A program made the position numbers and the translations under genes. A DNA stretch of 12,325 bases, from positions 1 to 12,325 of the forward strand of contig CAIYNT010000004.1 in NCBI GenBank assembly GCA_903927605.1, given 5' to 3'. The notes under the pieces are model-generated. The model ran no database searches and had not been told where the DNA came from. It saw only the letters and a list, made by a program, of their open reading frames with translations. This document shows positions 1-7,476 of this stretch, in pieces (position 1 is the stretch's first letter; each line of letters opens with the position of its first letter). Origin of the DNA: an uncultured Holophagaceae bacterium (GTDB lineage: Bacteria; Acidobacteriota; Holophagae; Holophagales; Holophagaceae).

Positions 1-770
1 ATCCGGCCTGGCAGATCGTGGGGACGGGTGACTTCGACGGCGATGGCAAGGCCGACATCCTGTGGTGGAACAGCAGCACGGGGCAGGTCTTCCAGATGCT
101 GATGAATGGCACCACCGTCAAGTCCTCGGGGATCATCTACACAGAACCCAATACCGCATGGACCATCCAGGCCGTGGCGGATTTCGACGGAGATGGCAAA
201 GCCGACATCCTGTGGCGGAACAGCACCACTGGCCAGGTCTACCTGATGCCGATGACTGGGTCGACTGTCCTACCTGGGGCCGTCATCTGGACCGAACCGA
301 ATCCGGCCTGGCAGATCGTGGGGACGGGTGACTTCGACGGCGATGGCAAGGCCGACATCCTGTGGTGGAACAGCAGCACGGGGCAGGTCTTCCAGATGCT
401 GATGAATGGCACCACCGTCAAGTCTTCGGGGGTGATCTACACAGAACCGAACACGGCCTGGAAGATCGTGGGCACGGGTGATTTCAACGGGGATGGGAAA
501 TCCGACATCCTGTGGCGGAATTCCTCCACCGGTGAGGTTTACATATTGCCGATGAATGGGGCGGCGGTCCTTCCGGGCTCCATCATCTGGACTGAGCCGA
601 ACATGGCGTGGCGGATCCTGGCCATCGGCGACTTCGACGGCGACGGGAAGGATGACATCATCTGGCGGAACAGCAGCACGGGACAAATTTTCCAGATGCT
701 GATGAATGGGACCGCCGTCAAGTCGTCGGGTACGATTTATTCCGAGCCGAACCTCGCCTGGAAGATCGTT
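1..770 (+). repeat. Tandem 150-bp coding repeats with 300-bp higher-order period
   Basis: The DNA of the FG-GAP gene is a tandem array of 150-bp units that alternate in type, giving a 300-bp super-period. Bases 1-124 are identical to bases 301-424, while the stretch between them (125-300) differs clearly from its counterpart 425-600. The match begins at the window edge, so it may be longer. The last unit (about 613-770) belongs to the first type but has diverged. Confidence 0.85.
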
Positions 771-788
771 GCGGGTGGTGCCAAGTAG
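3..788 (+). CDS. FG-GAP/VCBS repeat protein, 3' part only
   Basis: The reading frame is already open at the left edge (the first codons read PAWQIV), so the true start lies outside the window and only the C-terminal 261 residues are present. The visible part consists of five near-regular 50-residue units, each opening with an Asp-rich loop of the form GDFDGDGKADILW, the calcium-binding signature of FG-GAP/VCBS repeats that build beta-propeller blades. Units alternate between two types: one carries FQMLMNGT and KSSG, the other VYLMPM or VYILPM and VLPG; both then have EPN.AW. The protein ends shortly after the last unit (KIVAGGAK) without an obvious sorting or anchoring domain. Such repeats usually belong to large secreted or surface proteins that bind ligands or other proteins; which one is not visible here. 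The family call is secure, the function unknown. Confidence 0.88.
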   Translation, partial: PAWQIVGTGDFDGDGKADILWWNSSTGQVFQMLMNGTTVKSSGIIYTEPNTAWTIQAVADFDGDGKADILWRNSTTGQVYLMPMTGSTVLPGAVIWTEPNPAWQIVGTGDFDGDGKADILWWNSSTGQVFQMLMNGTTVKSSGVIYTEPNTAWKIVGTGDFNGDGKSDILWRNSSTGEVYILPMNGAAVLPGSIIWTEPNMAWRILAIGDFDGDGKDDIIWRNSSTGQIFQMLMNGTAVKSSGTIYSEPNLAWKIVAGGAK

Positions 789-799
789 GTCCCGGTTGG

Positions 800-839
800 G
801 GCGGTGTAAGGGGGCAGGCTCAGTGCCCCTTACACCGCC
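800..839. terminator. Perfect 14-bp inverted repeat between convergent genes
   Basis: Arms at 800-813 (GGCGGTGTAAGGGG) and 826-839 are perfect reverse complements around a 12-base loop. It lies just past the stop of the FG-GAP gene and just before the stop of pntB on the other strand, where a bidirectional terminator is expected. No clear T tract follows on either strand, so it is not a textbook intrinsic terminator. It could instead be a mobile palindromic (REP-like) element or an mRNA-stabilising hairpin. Confidence 0.55.
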
Positions 840-857
840 TCTTTGGGAAGGGCAGGC

Positions 858-866
<9 letters not shown>
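812..866. repeat. Pair of 17-bp direct repeats, each a small hairpin
   Basis: The 17-base sequence GGGCAGGCTCAGTGCCC occurs exactly at 812-828 and again at 850-866, a 38-bp period. Each copy can fold on itself (GGGCA pairs with TGCCC around a 7-base loop). The first copy fills the loop and inner arms of the larger hairpin at 800-839; the second contains the stop codon of pntB (858-860 on the reverse strand). The arrangement resembles a REP-type intergenic element, but one locus cannot show that it is dispersed. Confidence 0.6.
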
Positions 867-2275
<1,409 letters not shown>

Positions 2276-2279
<4 letters not shown>

Positions 2280-2632
2280 TTGGCCACCTTTTCCTGCTTC
2301 TTGAACATCTTCAGCATGCGGTCGGTGATGAGGAAGCCGCTGACGATGTTCGTGGTGGAGCAGAAGATGGCCACGAGGCCCAGGGCCGTGATGTAGCCCG
2401 GAGCCCCCTTGCCGGCGGAGACGATGAGGGCGCCCACCACCGCGATGGCGGAGATGGCGTTGGTCAGGCTCATGAGCGGCGTGTGCAGCAGGCGCGACAC
2501 GCGCTGGATCACCATCACGCCGATGAAAGTGGCCAGCATGAAGACGAACAGGGCGCCCATGAAGTCAAGCTGCCCGTGGCCGCCTCCGGCCGCCGGGGCC
2601 GCGTGTTCAGAAAGTGCCATCAACATCATCAC
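2276..2632 (-). CDS. pntAB: NAD(P) transhydrogenase, alpha2 (membrane) subunit
   Basis: Small membrane subunit that corresponds to the C-terminal transmembrane part of E. coli PntA. About 118 residues, with a polar His/Gly-rich N-terminus and three hydrophobic helices (GALFVFMLATFIGVMVI; ISAIAVVGALIVSA; YITALGLVAIFCSTTNIVSG), ending in a lysine-rich tail. With the alpha1 and beta genes it forms domain II, the proton path. The frame can start at GTG (2632, overlapping the alpha1 stop by 4 bp) or at ATG codons beginning at 2629 or 2626; a GGAGG lies 6 and 9 bases before the first two, so the exact start is uncertain by one or two residues. The separate alpha1/alpha2 genes follow the Rhodospirillum rubrum layout rather than the fused E. 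coli one. Confidence 0.95.
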
Positions 2633-3810
2633 GCCACCCCTCCCTGTGCCCGTGTCTGAGCCTGGTCCAGCGCCTTCAGCGTGGGTCCGTGGACCACTTT
2701 CCCCTCGTGGGTCACCGCGCAGCCCTTGAGGATGTCGTCGGCCCAGTCCAGGTTGAAGGCCTTAGCCGACCGGTCCCAGAAGGCCGTCATGAAGTTCAGC
2801 AGGTTACGCGAGAACATCATGCTGGCGTGGGTGGCCACCGTGGCCGGCAGGTTGAGCGGCGCGAGGATCTTCACGCCCCCCACCACCGTGGTGGTCCCCA
2901 GCTGCGACAAGGTGCAGTTGCCGCCGCCATCCGCGCCCAAGTCCACGATCACGGAGCCCGGCTTCATGCTCTTCACGATGGTTTCGTCCAGCAGCTTGGG
3001 CGCGAAGACGCCACCGATGAGGGCCGTGGTGATGACCACATCCACCTGAGCGCAGTGGTCCGCCAGCAGCTTCGCCTGCAGGGCCTTGTCCACGGCGGAG
3101 AGCTCCGTGGCGTAGCCGCCGCCGGCGGAGGCGCCCTGCTTCAGGTCGATGCCCACGTACTTGCCGCCCACGGACTCGATCTGCTCCTTCACCTCGGGCC
3201 GCACGTCCGTGGCCGTGACGCTGGCGCCCAGGCGCTTGGCGGTCGCGATGGCCTGGAGGCCCGCCACGCCCGCACCGATGACGAACACCTTGGCGGGCAG
3301 CGTTGTGCCCGCGGCGGTGATGAACATAGGGAAGTACTTCGGCAGTTCGAGGGCCCCCAGCAGCACACCTTTGTAGCCCACGATGTTGGCTTGGCTCGAC
3401 AGGGTATCCATGGCCTGGGCCCGGGTGGTGCGGGGGATGCAGTCCGTCGAGAAGGCCGTGATCGAGCGCTCCGCCAGCCGCTGCACCGCATCCAGGTTCC
3501 GCGTGGGGAAGAGCGAGGCCAGCAGCAGTGCCCCCGGCTTGATGAGATCGATTTCGTGGGTGCCGTCGGGCCGGGCCTGGGGGGCGTTCACCTTCAGCAC
3601 GAAGTCAGCCGCGCTCAGCAGCAATGCGGCGTCCGGCGCCAGGCTCGCGCCCGCGTCCAGGTAGGCCTGGTCCGCAAAGTTGGCCGCCATTCCCGCGCCG
3701 GTCTCCACGGCCACCTCGATACCGAGGGCGACCAGCTTCTTGCAGGACTCCGGATCCAGCGCGACGCGGGTCTCCTCCGCCCTGATCTCCCTGGGAACGG
3801 CAATCTTCAT
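2629..3810 (-). CDS. pntAA: NAD(P) transhydrogenase, alpha1 (NAD-binding) subunit
   Basis: Soluble domain I of the transhydrogenase, which binds NAD(H) on the cytoplasmic face and exchanges hydride with NADP(H) on the beta subunit. The 393 residues match the family. The Rossmann fold shows GAGVAG at 179-184 with an acidic residue (Asp202, TATDVR) at the end of the second strand. R127, Q132 and D135 sit where the RQD loop of the R. rubrum protein lies. IVDLGADGGGNC (288-299) is also typical of the alanine dehydrogenase/PntA family. Alanine dehydrogenase is excluded by the partner subunits downstream. It is the first gene of the operon; GAGGG lies a few bases before the ATG and an AT-rich control region lies upstream. 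Confidence 0.97.
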   Translation of the reverse strand: MKIAVPREIRAEETRVALDPESCKKLVALGIEVAVETGAGMAANFADQAYLDAGASLAPDAALLLSAADFVLKVNAPQARPDGTHEIDLIKPGALLLASLFPTRNLDAVQRLAERSITAFSTDCIPRTTRAQAMDTLSSQANIVGYKGVLLGALELPKYFPMFITAAGTTLPAKVFVIGAGVAGLQAIATAKRLGASVTATDVRPEVKEQIESVGGKYVGIDLKQGASAGGGYATELSAVDKALQAKLLADHCAQVDVVITTALIGGVFAPKLLDETIVKSMKPGSVIVDLGADGGGNCTLSQLGTTTVVGGVKILAPLNLPATVATHASMMFSRNLLNFMTAFWDRSAKAFNLDWADDILKGCAVTHEGKVVHGPTLKALDQAQTRAQGGVA

Positions 3811-3830
3811 GGGACCCTCAGAAGGAAAAT

Positions 3831-3905
3831 TCGCATCAATGCAATTACGTTACCATTGATCAATATAAGTTGTTTAATGTGGGTTTTTTATGATCTCATG
3901 GTCAG
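3831..3905. promoter_or_regulatory. AT-rich divergent control region of pnt and the peptidase gene
   Basis: This is the main AT-rich patch in an otherwise GC-rich window and sits between two divergent transcription units. It holds the inverted repeat ATCAATG (3835-3841) / CATTGAT (3854-3860) with a 12-base spacer, and the overlapping palindrome ATTGATCAAT (3855-3864). On the + strand TTACCA (3850-3855) and TTTAAT (3873-3878) are 17 bp apart and resemble a sigma-70 promoter. I could not place a convincing -35/-10 pair for pnt on the - strand. From 3906 to the peptidase start there is untranslated leader with no other evident signal. Confidence 0.4.
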
Positions 3906-4006
3906 CTGTTTTTGACCTTTTTCCAGCCATCGTTGGTTTGCCTTGTTCTTCCAATTCGGGTTAGCGTAGCGGTTGCCCAGCCCAAGTTTCCATCCCATCC
4001 CAACAG

Positions 4007-4013
4007 AAGGAGG
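4007..4013 (+). promoter_or_regulatory. Strong ribosome binding site that fixes the peptidase start
   Basis: AAGGAGG lies 6 bases before the GTG at 4020. Longer in-frame starts exist upstream (a TTG at 3912), but none has a comparable site, so GTG 4020 is preferred. Confidence 0.8.
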
Positions 4014-4019
4014 TTCATC

Positions 4020-4721
4020 GTGGCGAATCCATCCCACCTCGTCGGTCTGATTCCGGAACATCCGTCCAAGCATGGTGGCCGCCTTGGGCGCCACCTGCAC
4101 TTCGATGACCGCAGCTGGAACTATCGTGTTCCCCTCCGCAAGGGGGTGGTCATCCAGACCCGGACCTGGGAGCGGACCGTGAAGCCCTTCAATCAGGGCG
4201 ACCTCGGCTCCTGCACCGGCAACGGCGCCGTCGGCGTCGTCTGCACAGAACCCTATCGGCAGAAGGGCGTCCGGTATTCCGAGGCCCTGGCCCGCAAGGT
4301 CTACAGCCAGGCCACCAAGGACGACACCATCGTGGGGGCGTGGCCGCCGAAGGACACCGGCTCCACGGTGCTGGGGGCCATGAAGGCCCTCAGGGATCTC
4401 AAGCTGGCCAAGGGCTACCAGTGGTGCTTCGGCCTGGACGATGTGCTCAAGACCCTCTCCACGGTTGGGCCCGTGGAAGTGGGCCTGAGTTGGTACGAGG
4501 GCTTCGACAAGCCGGACGCCAAGGGGCTGGTGAAGATCGCCGGTACGGTGCGCGGAGGCCACGCCTTCGAACTGCTGGGCGTGGATGCGGAGAAGAAGCT
4601 GGTGTGGGCGATCAACTCCTGGGGTGCGGACTGGGGCCTGCAGGGCCGGTTCGCCTTTTCCTGGAAGGATCTGGACCGGCTGCTGCACGAGCAGGGCGAG
4701 GCTTCCACTGTGACCCTGTGA
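4020..4721 (+). CDS. Papain-like (C1-type) cysteine peptidase
   Basis: A 233-residue protein with the papain-fold catalytic residues in order. The oxyanion glutamine and nucleophile are Q59 and C65 in FNQGDLGSCTGNG, the histidine is H181 in GGHAFELLGVD, and the asparagine is N199 in INSWGADWG. The nucleophile motif is LGSCTGN rather than the CGSCW of classical papain, as in the bacterial and phage C1-like group. The N-terminal GRLGRHLHFDDRS also recalls that group. No long propeptide and, from the GTG start, no signal peptide are present, so it is probably cytoplasmic and not made as a classical zymogen. The substrate is unknown. The next gene (4798) follows after 76 bp on the same strand and may be co-transcribed. 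A longer frame from TTG 3912 would add a hydrophobic stretch that looks like a weak signal peptide, but it lacks a ribosome binding site. Confidence 0.85.
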   Translation: MANPSHLVGLIPEHPSKHGGRLGRHLHFDDRSWNYRVPLRKGVVIQTRTWERTVKPFNQGDLGSCTGNGAVGVVCTEPYRQKGVRYSEALARKVYSQATKDDTIVGAWPPKDTGSTVLGAMKALRDLKLAKGYQWCFGLDDVLKTLSTVGPVEVGLSWYEGFDKPDAKGLVKIAGTVRGGHAFELLGVDAEKKLVWAINSWGADWGLQGRFAFSWKDLDRLLHEQGEASTVTL

Positions 4722-4797
4722 CACCCCAGGCACGCATTGGGGCCAGGATGTTGTAGCAAACCTCCTTTGGCAGGGCCCCTTTGAAAGGCATCCACCC

Positions 4798-5193
4798 ATG
4801 ATCCAGTCCCTTGCCCTGGCCACCGTCCTGGCAGCCTATGCCACGCCCCCGGTTGAGCTCTCGCCGGAGGTCGTGGTCCAGAAGCAGGTGTTTGCCTACA
4901 ACGCGCACAATCTCGATGCCTTCGTGGCCTGCTACGGGGCCGATATCGAATTCCGGACCATGGATGGGAAAGTGAATCCCGAGAAGGGTCTGAGCTCTCT
5001 GCGAAAAGGGTATGAGGATCTCTTCAAGCGCTTCCCGAAGCTGAAGGTGAGCGTGCTGAACCGGATCTGCCAGGGCTCCTTCGTCATCGACCAGGAACAG
5101 GCCGAAGGCATGGGGCCCAATCCCATCACGGTCACTGCGATCTATGAAATCTCAAAGGGCAAGATCATCCACGTCTGGTTCATCGAAAGGTGA
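4798..5193 (+). CDS. Small exported NTF2/SnoaL-like protein
   Basis: A 131-residue protein. The N-terminus IQSLALATVLAAYATPP looks like a short signal peptide, although it lacks an early basic residue. The rest fits the NTF2-like/SnoaL cone fold: a first helix with VQKQVFAYNAHNLDAFVACYG followed by ADIEFRTMDG, a region with a helix (GYEDLFKRFPKLKV), and a last strand pair ending GKIIHVWFIER. Members of this fold include steroid isomerases, polyketide cyclases and many uncharacterised small proteins, so no reaction can be assigned. A modest GAAAGG lies 9 bases before the ATG. It follows the peptidase gene on the same strand and ends 21 bp before the convergent radical SAM gene. Confidence 0.75.
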   Translation: MIQSLALATVLAAYATPPVELSPEVVVQKQVFAYNAHNLDAFVACYGADIEFRTMDGKVNPEKGLSSLRKGYEDLFKRFPKLKVSVLNRICQGSFVIDQEQAEGMGPNPITVTAIYEISKGKIIHVWFIER

Positions 5194-5214
5194 GGTAGAG
5201 GGATTGCACGGCCA

Positions 5215-6087
5215 TCAGAGACCCCGGGCCCACTCCGGCCGCAGCCGGACCCGGCCCGCCAGTGCCTCGTCGATGGCGGCCAGGATCGTCTCTCGGTCCC
5301 GGGGCAGCCGGCCCCCGATGGGCAGGTAGTTGGAGGCATGGTTGGAGCGGAAGATGGCGGCGCTGAGGTGGGCCTCCTCCACGAACCAGCGCAGCTCCGT
5401 GAGCAGACCCCGCACATCCGGCAGCTCGAAGCGCCCCTGCTCCTCCAGCCGGGCGATGGGCGTGTCCGGGACCACCGTCAGGGTGAGGGTCGAGAGGAAG
5501 CGGGGATCCATGGCCGTGGCGAGGCGCCCGGAGGCCCGGGCGTGCGCCTCGCTGCGCTCCCGGCCGCCGGCCCCGAGCAGGAAGATCAGCGACTGCTCCA
5601 GCCCAGCCTCCCGGGCCTTGTGCGCAGCCTCGACATGCGCAGCCGCACTGGCACCCTTGGCGAGGCGGCGCAGGGTCACGTCGTCGCCCGACTCGGGTCC
5701 GATGTAGAGCAGGGCAAGCCCCAGCTCCCGCAGACGCTTCAGCTCCTCCGGTGATTTCTCCAGCAGGTTCCGCGCGGTGGCGTAGGTGCTGACGCGCCGG
5801 AGCCGCGGGAACGCGGCGGCCAGGGCCCGCAGGATGGGCTCCCAGTGCTCCAACGCCATGCCCAGCGGATCGCCGTCGGCCACGAAGACATGCCGCACGT
5901 CATCTGCGAACTTGGCGCCGGCCTCGGTGATCTCCGCCAGCACGGCATCAAGGGGCCTGACCTGGTACCGCTTGCCGCGGTACATCGCGCAGTAGGTGCA
6001 GGCGTTCCAAGAGCAGCCCAGGGTGGCCTGGAGGATGAACGAGTCGGCCTCGCTCGGTGGGCGGAAGAGGGGTTCGTCGAAGCGCAT
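5215..6087 (-). CDS. Radical SAM domain protein
   Basis: A 290-residue protein with a [4Fe-4S]/S-adenosylmethionine radical core. Near the N-terminus, GCSWNACTYCAMY supplies three cysteines (C25, C30, C33) spaced CX4CX2C, one residue longer than the usual CX3CX2C. Further core signs are VADGDPLGM (69-77), YIGPESGDD (128-136) and RRLAKGAS. A C-terminal stretch, SNHASNYLPIGGRLPRD (about 248-264), may be the subgroup signature. No cobalamin-binding or auxiliary cluster domain is visible. It looks like the uncharacterised COG1032-related proteins; the substrate is unknown. The frame is open for a further 87 codons upstream, but that part overlaps the divergent gene and has no family likeness, so ATG 6087 was chosen. 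The site before it is weak. Confidence 0.88.
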   Translation of the reverse strand: MRFDEPLFRPPSEADSFILQATLGCSWNACTYCAMYRGKRYQVRPLDAVLAEITEAGAKFADDVRHVFVADGDPLGMALEHWEPILRALAAAFPRLRRVSTYATARNLLEKSPEELKRLRELGLALLYIGPESGDDVTLRRLAKGASAAAHVEAAHKAREAGLEQSLIFLLGAGGRERSEAHARASGRLATAMDPRFLSTLTLTVVPDTPIARLEEQGRFELPDVRGLLTELRWFVEEAHLSAAIFRSNHASNYLPIGGRLPRDRETILAAIDEALAGRVRLRPEWARGL

Positions 6088-6117
6088 TAATGGATTCTCG
6101 CATCGACCCGGAACCCG

Positions 6118-6133
6118 GACACAAACCTGTGTC
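6118..6133. promoter_or_regulatory. Dyad in the radical SAM / dehydrogenase divergent region
   Basis: GACACA and TGTGTC are perfect inverted arms around AACC, in the 106-bp gap between two divergent genes. It has the size and position of an operator, but could also be a small RNA hairpin in the leader of the dehydrogenase mRNA. No clear -35/-10 pair was found nearby. Confidence 0.3.
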
Positions 6134-6193
6134 GTGGCAGGTGCTCGGGAAAGGGTAGTACGATCGCCCTTCTGGCCACCACTGGAGTGCACC

Positions 6194-6958
6194 ATGAAGA
6201 CCACCGGCAACCACATCCTCATCACCGGCGGCGGCTCCGGTATCGGGCGGGGGCTGGCCGAAGCCTTCCACACCCTGGGCAACCAGGTCATCATCGCCGG
6301 CCGGCGCCCGCAGATCCTGGATGACACCACCGCCGCCAACCCGGGCATGGCCTCCTACGTGGTCGACCTGCAGGACCCGGTCGAGACCCGCGCTTTCGCC
6401 GCCCAGGTCACCCGGGACTTCCCCGCCTTGAACGTCCTCATCAACAACTCCGGGATCATGCGGGCCGAGAACCTCCTGGCCCAGCCGGACGATCTCGCCG
6501 ACGTGGAAGCCATCGTGGCCACGAACCTCCTCGGCCCGATCCGTCTGACGGCCGCGCTGCTGCCCCAGCTGCGGCGGCAGCCCCGGTCCGTGATCATGAA
6601 CGTCTCCTCGGGGCTGGCCTTCGTCCCGCTGGCTCTGACCCCGACCTCCTGCGCCACCAAGGCCGCCTTGCACTCCTACACCCAATCCCTCCGCTACCAG
6701 CTCAAGGGGAGCACCACCCAGGTCCTGGAGCTGGTCCCCCCCTACGTGGCCACCGATCTCATGAACGGCGCCGCCGATCCCCGCGCCATGCCCCTCACGG
6801 CCTACATCACCGAGGTCATGCAGCTCCTCAAGACCCAGCCCGAGGCCACCGAGATCTGCGTGGAGAACGTGCAGCGCCTGCGCTTCGCCGCCGAGATGGG
6901 CAAGTACGAAGCCTTCTTCCAGGGCTTCAACGACGCCATGGCGCAGGACCGCCACTGA
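6194..6958 (+). CDS. Short-chain dehydrogenase (DltE-like), catalytic Tyr replaced by Ser
   Basis: A 254-residue classical-size SDR. The cofactor motif TGGGSGIG is at 11-18, NNSGIM stands where NNAG is usual, and the active-site serine lies in NVSSG (136-140). The sequence VSSGLAFVPLA...CATKAALHSYTQSLR closely resembles the DltE-like group (COG3967), NAD(P)-dependent oxidoreductases of mostly unknown substrate. The expected YxxxK reads SCATK: residue 152 is Ser (codon TCC, 6647-6649) instead of Tyr, while K156 is kept. One base change (TAC to TCC) would explain it. Without the tyrosine, normal SDR oxidoreduction should be badly impaired. The start at ATG 6194 has GGAG 6 bases upstream; the frame is open further back, but only within the opposing radical SAM gene. 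The 3' end faces napB. Confidence 0.9.
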   Translation: MKTTGNHILITGGGSGIGRGLAEAFHTLGNQVIIAGRRPQILDDTTAANPGMASYVVDLQDPVETRAFAAQVTRDFPALNVLINNSGIMRAENLLAQPDDLADVEAIVATNLLGPIRLTAALLPQLRRQPRSVIMNVSSGLAFVPLALTPTSCATKAALHSYTQSLRYQLKGSTTQVLELVPPYVATDLMNGAADPRAMPLTAYITEVMQLLKTQPEATEICVENVQRLRFAAEMGKYEAFFQGFNDAMAQDRH

Positions 6959-6973
6959 GGTAGGTGGCGCATC

Positions 6974-7010
6974 CCAACGTTGGTCCGTGGCCGTGGCGGG
7001 GTCAGCCGCC
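6974..7010. terminator. Short palindromes between convergent SDR and napB
   Basis: The 51-bp gap between the two convergent stops contains the perfect palindrome CCAACGTTGG (6974-6983) and a small stem GGCGG (6995-6999) / CCGCC (7006-7010). Either may help end transcription, but neither has a T tract and both are short. Confidence 0.25.
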
Positions 7011-7465
7011 TAGGGTCGGTAGCTGCTCCCCACGATGGGTGGCGCATCCGTCCGCGAAACGTGGCAGGAGATGCAGACGTACCGGGCTCCGGCGAGCTGC
7101 CTGCCCTTGGCTTCCGGGGCGCGGCGGAGGTCCACGAAGTGGCTGGCGGGAATCGGGGTGGCCTCGCCCTTCTTCTTGGGGCCCGGGACCGCGTGGCAGT
7201 CCACGCAGAGGTTGGAGCTCTGGGTGATGGGCAGGCAATCCGCGACACTGTGCGGGATGACCGGCGGCGTCTCCCGGTTGATGCGCTTCGGGAGCGGCTT
7301 CTCCCCGGGAGCGGAGGCCTCCTCCTGGTAGCGGGGCGGGGCGGGTACCTCAAACACAGAGGTTTTCGACAGACCCAGGTTGCGGTCCGGCACCGGCTTG
7401 GCGGTCGGCTCGGAGGCAAGCAGGGAGAAGGTGCAGAGGGTCAGGGGAAGGACGAGTCGGCTCAT
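7010..7465 (-). CDS. napB: Periplasmic nitrate reductase, diheme cytochrome c subunit
   Basis: Electron-transfer partner of NapA in the periplasm. The 151 residues start with a cleavable signal peptide (MSRLVLPLTLCTFSLLAS) and contain two c-type heme motifs, CVDCH (87-91) and CISCH (131-135). Histidines in PPVIPHS (His72) and PASHF (His109) are placed as the distal heme ligands known in NapB. The ending TDAPPIVGSSYRP is also typical, so the protein looks complete. It lies 11 bp behind napA; the likely ribosome site AGGGGA overlaps the napA stop codon, pointing to coupled expression. The open frame continues upstream inside napA but carries no NapB-like sequence there. Confidence 0.94.
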   Translation of the reverse strand: MSRLVLPLTLCTFSLLASEPTAKPVPDRNLGLSKTSVFEVPAPPRYQEEASAPGEKPLPKRINRETPPVIPHSVADCLPITQSSNLCVDCHAVPGPKKKGEATPIPASHFVDLRRAPEAKGRQLAGARYVCISCHVSRTDAPPIVGSSYRP

Positions 7466-7476
7466 GGTGGTTTCCC

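Noticed and set aside
1..424. CRISPR-like array
   Set aside because: The repeats are in-frame 150/300-bp coding units encoding calcium-loop blades, without short repeats and unique spacers.
2614..3915. 433-codon open frame on the + strand opposite the transhydrogenase alpha1 gene
   Set aside because: Antisense shadow of pntAA with Gln/Arg/His-rich sequence and no recognisable domain.
3912..4019. Possible signal peptide if the peptidase started at TTG 3912
   Set aside because: The stretch is hydrophobic, but there is no ribosome site before 3912, the first residues carry no positive charge, and a strong AAGGAGG precedes the GTG at 4020, where family-like sequence begins.
5996..6193. 66-codon upstream extension of the dehydrogenase frame
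   Set aside because: It overlaps the radical SAM gene on the other strand; the Rossmann strand starts right after ATG 6194, which has its own ribosome site.
6088..6348. 87-codon upstream extension of the radical SAM frame
   Set aside because: It would overlap the start of the divergent dehydrogenase, has no radical SAM features, and the family-like sequence begins at the ATG at 6087.
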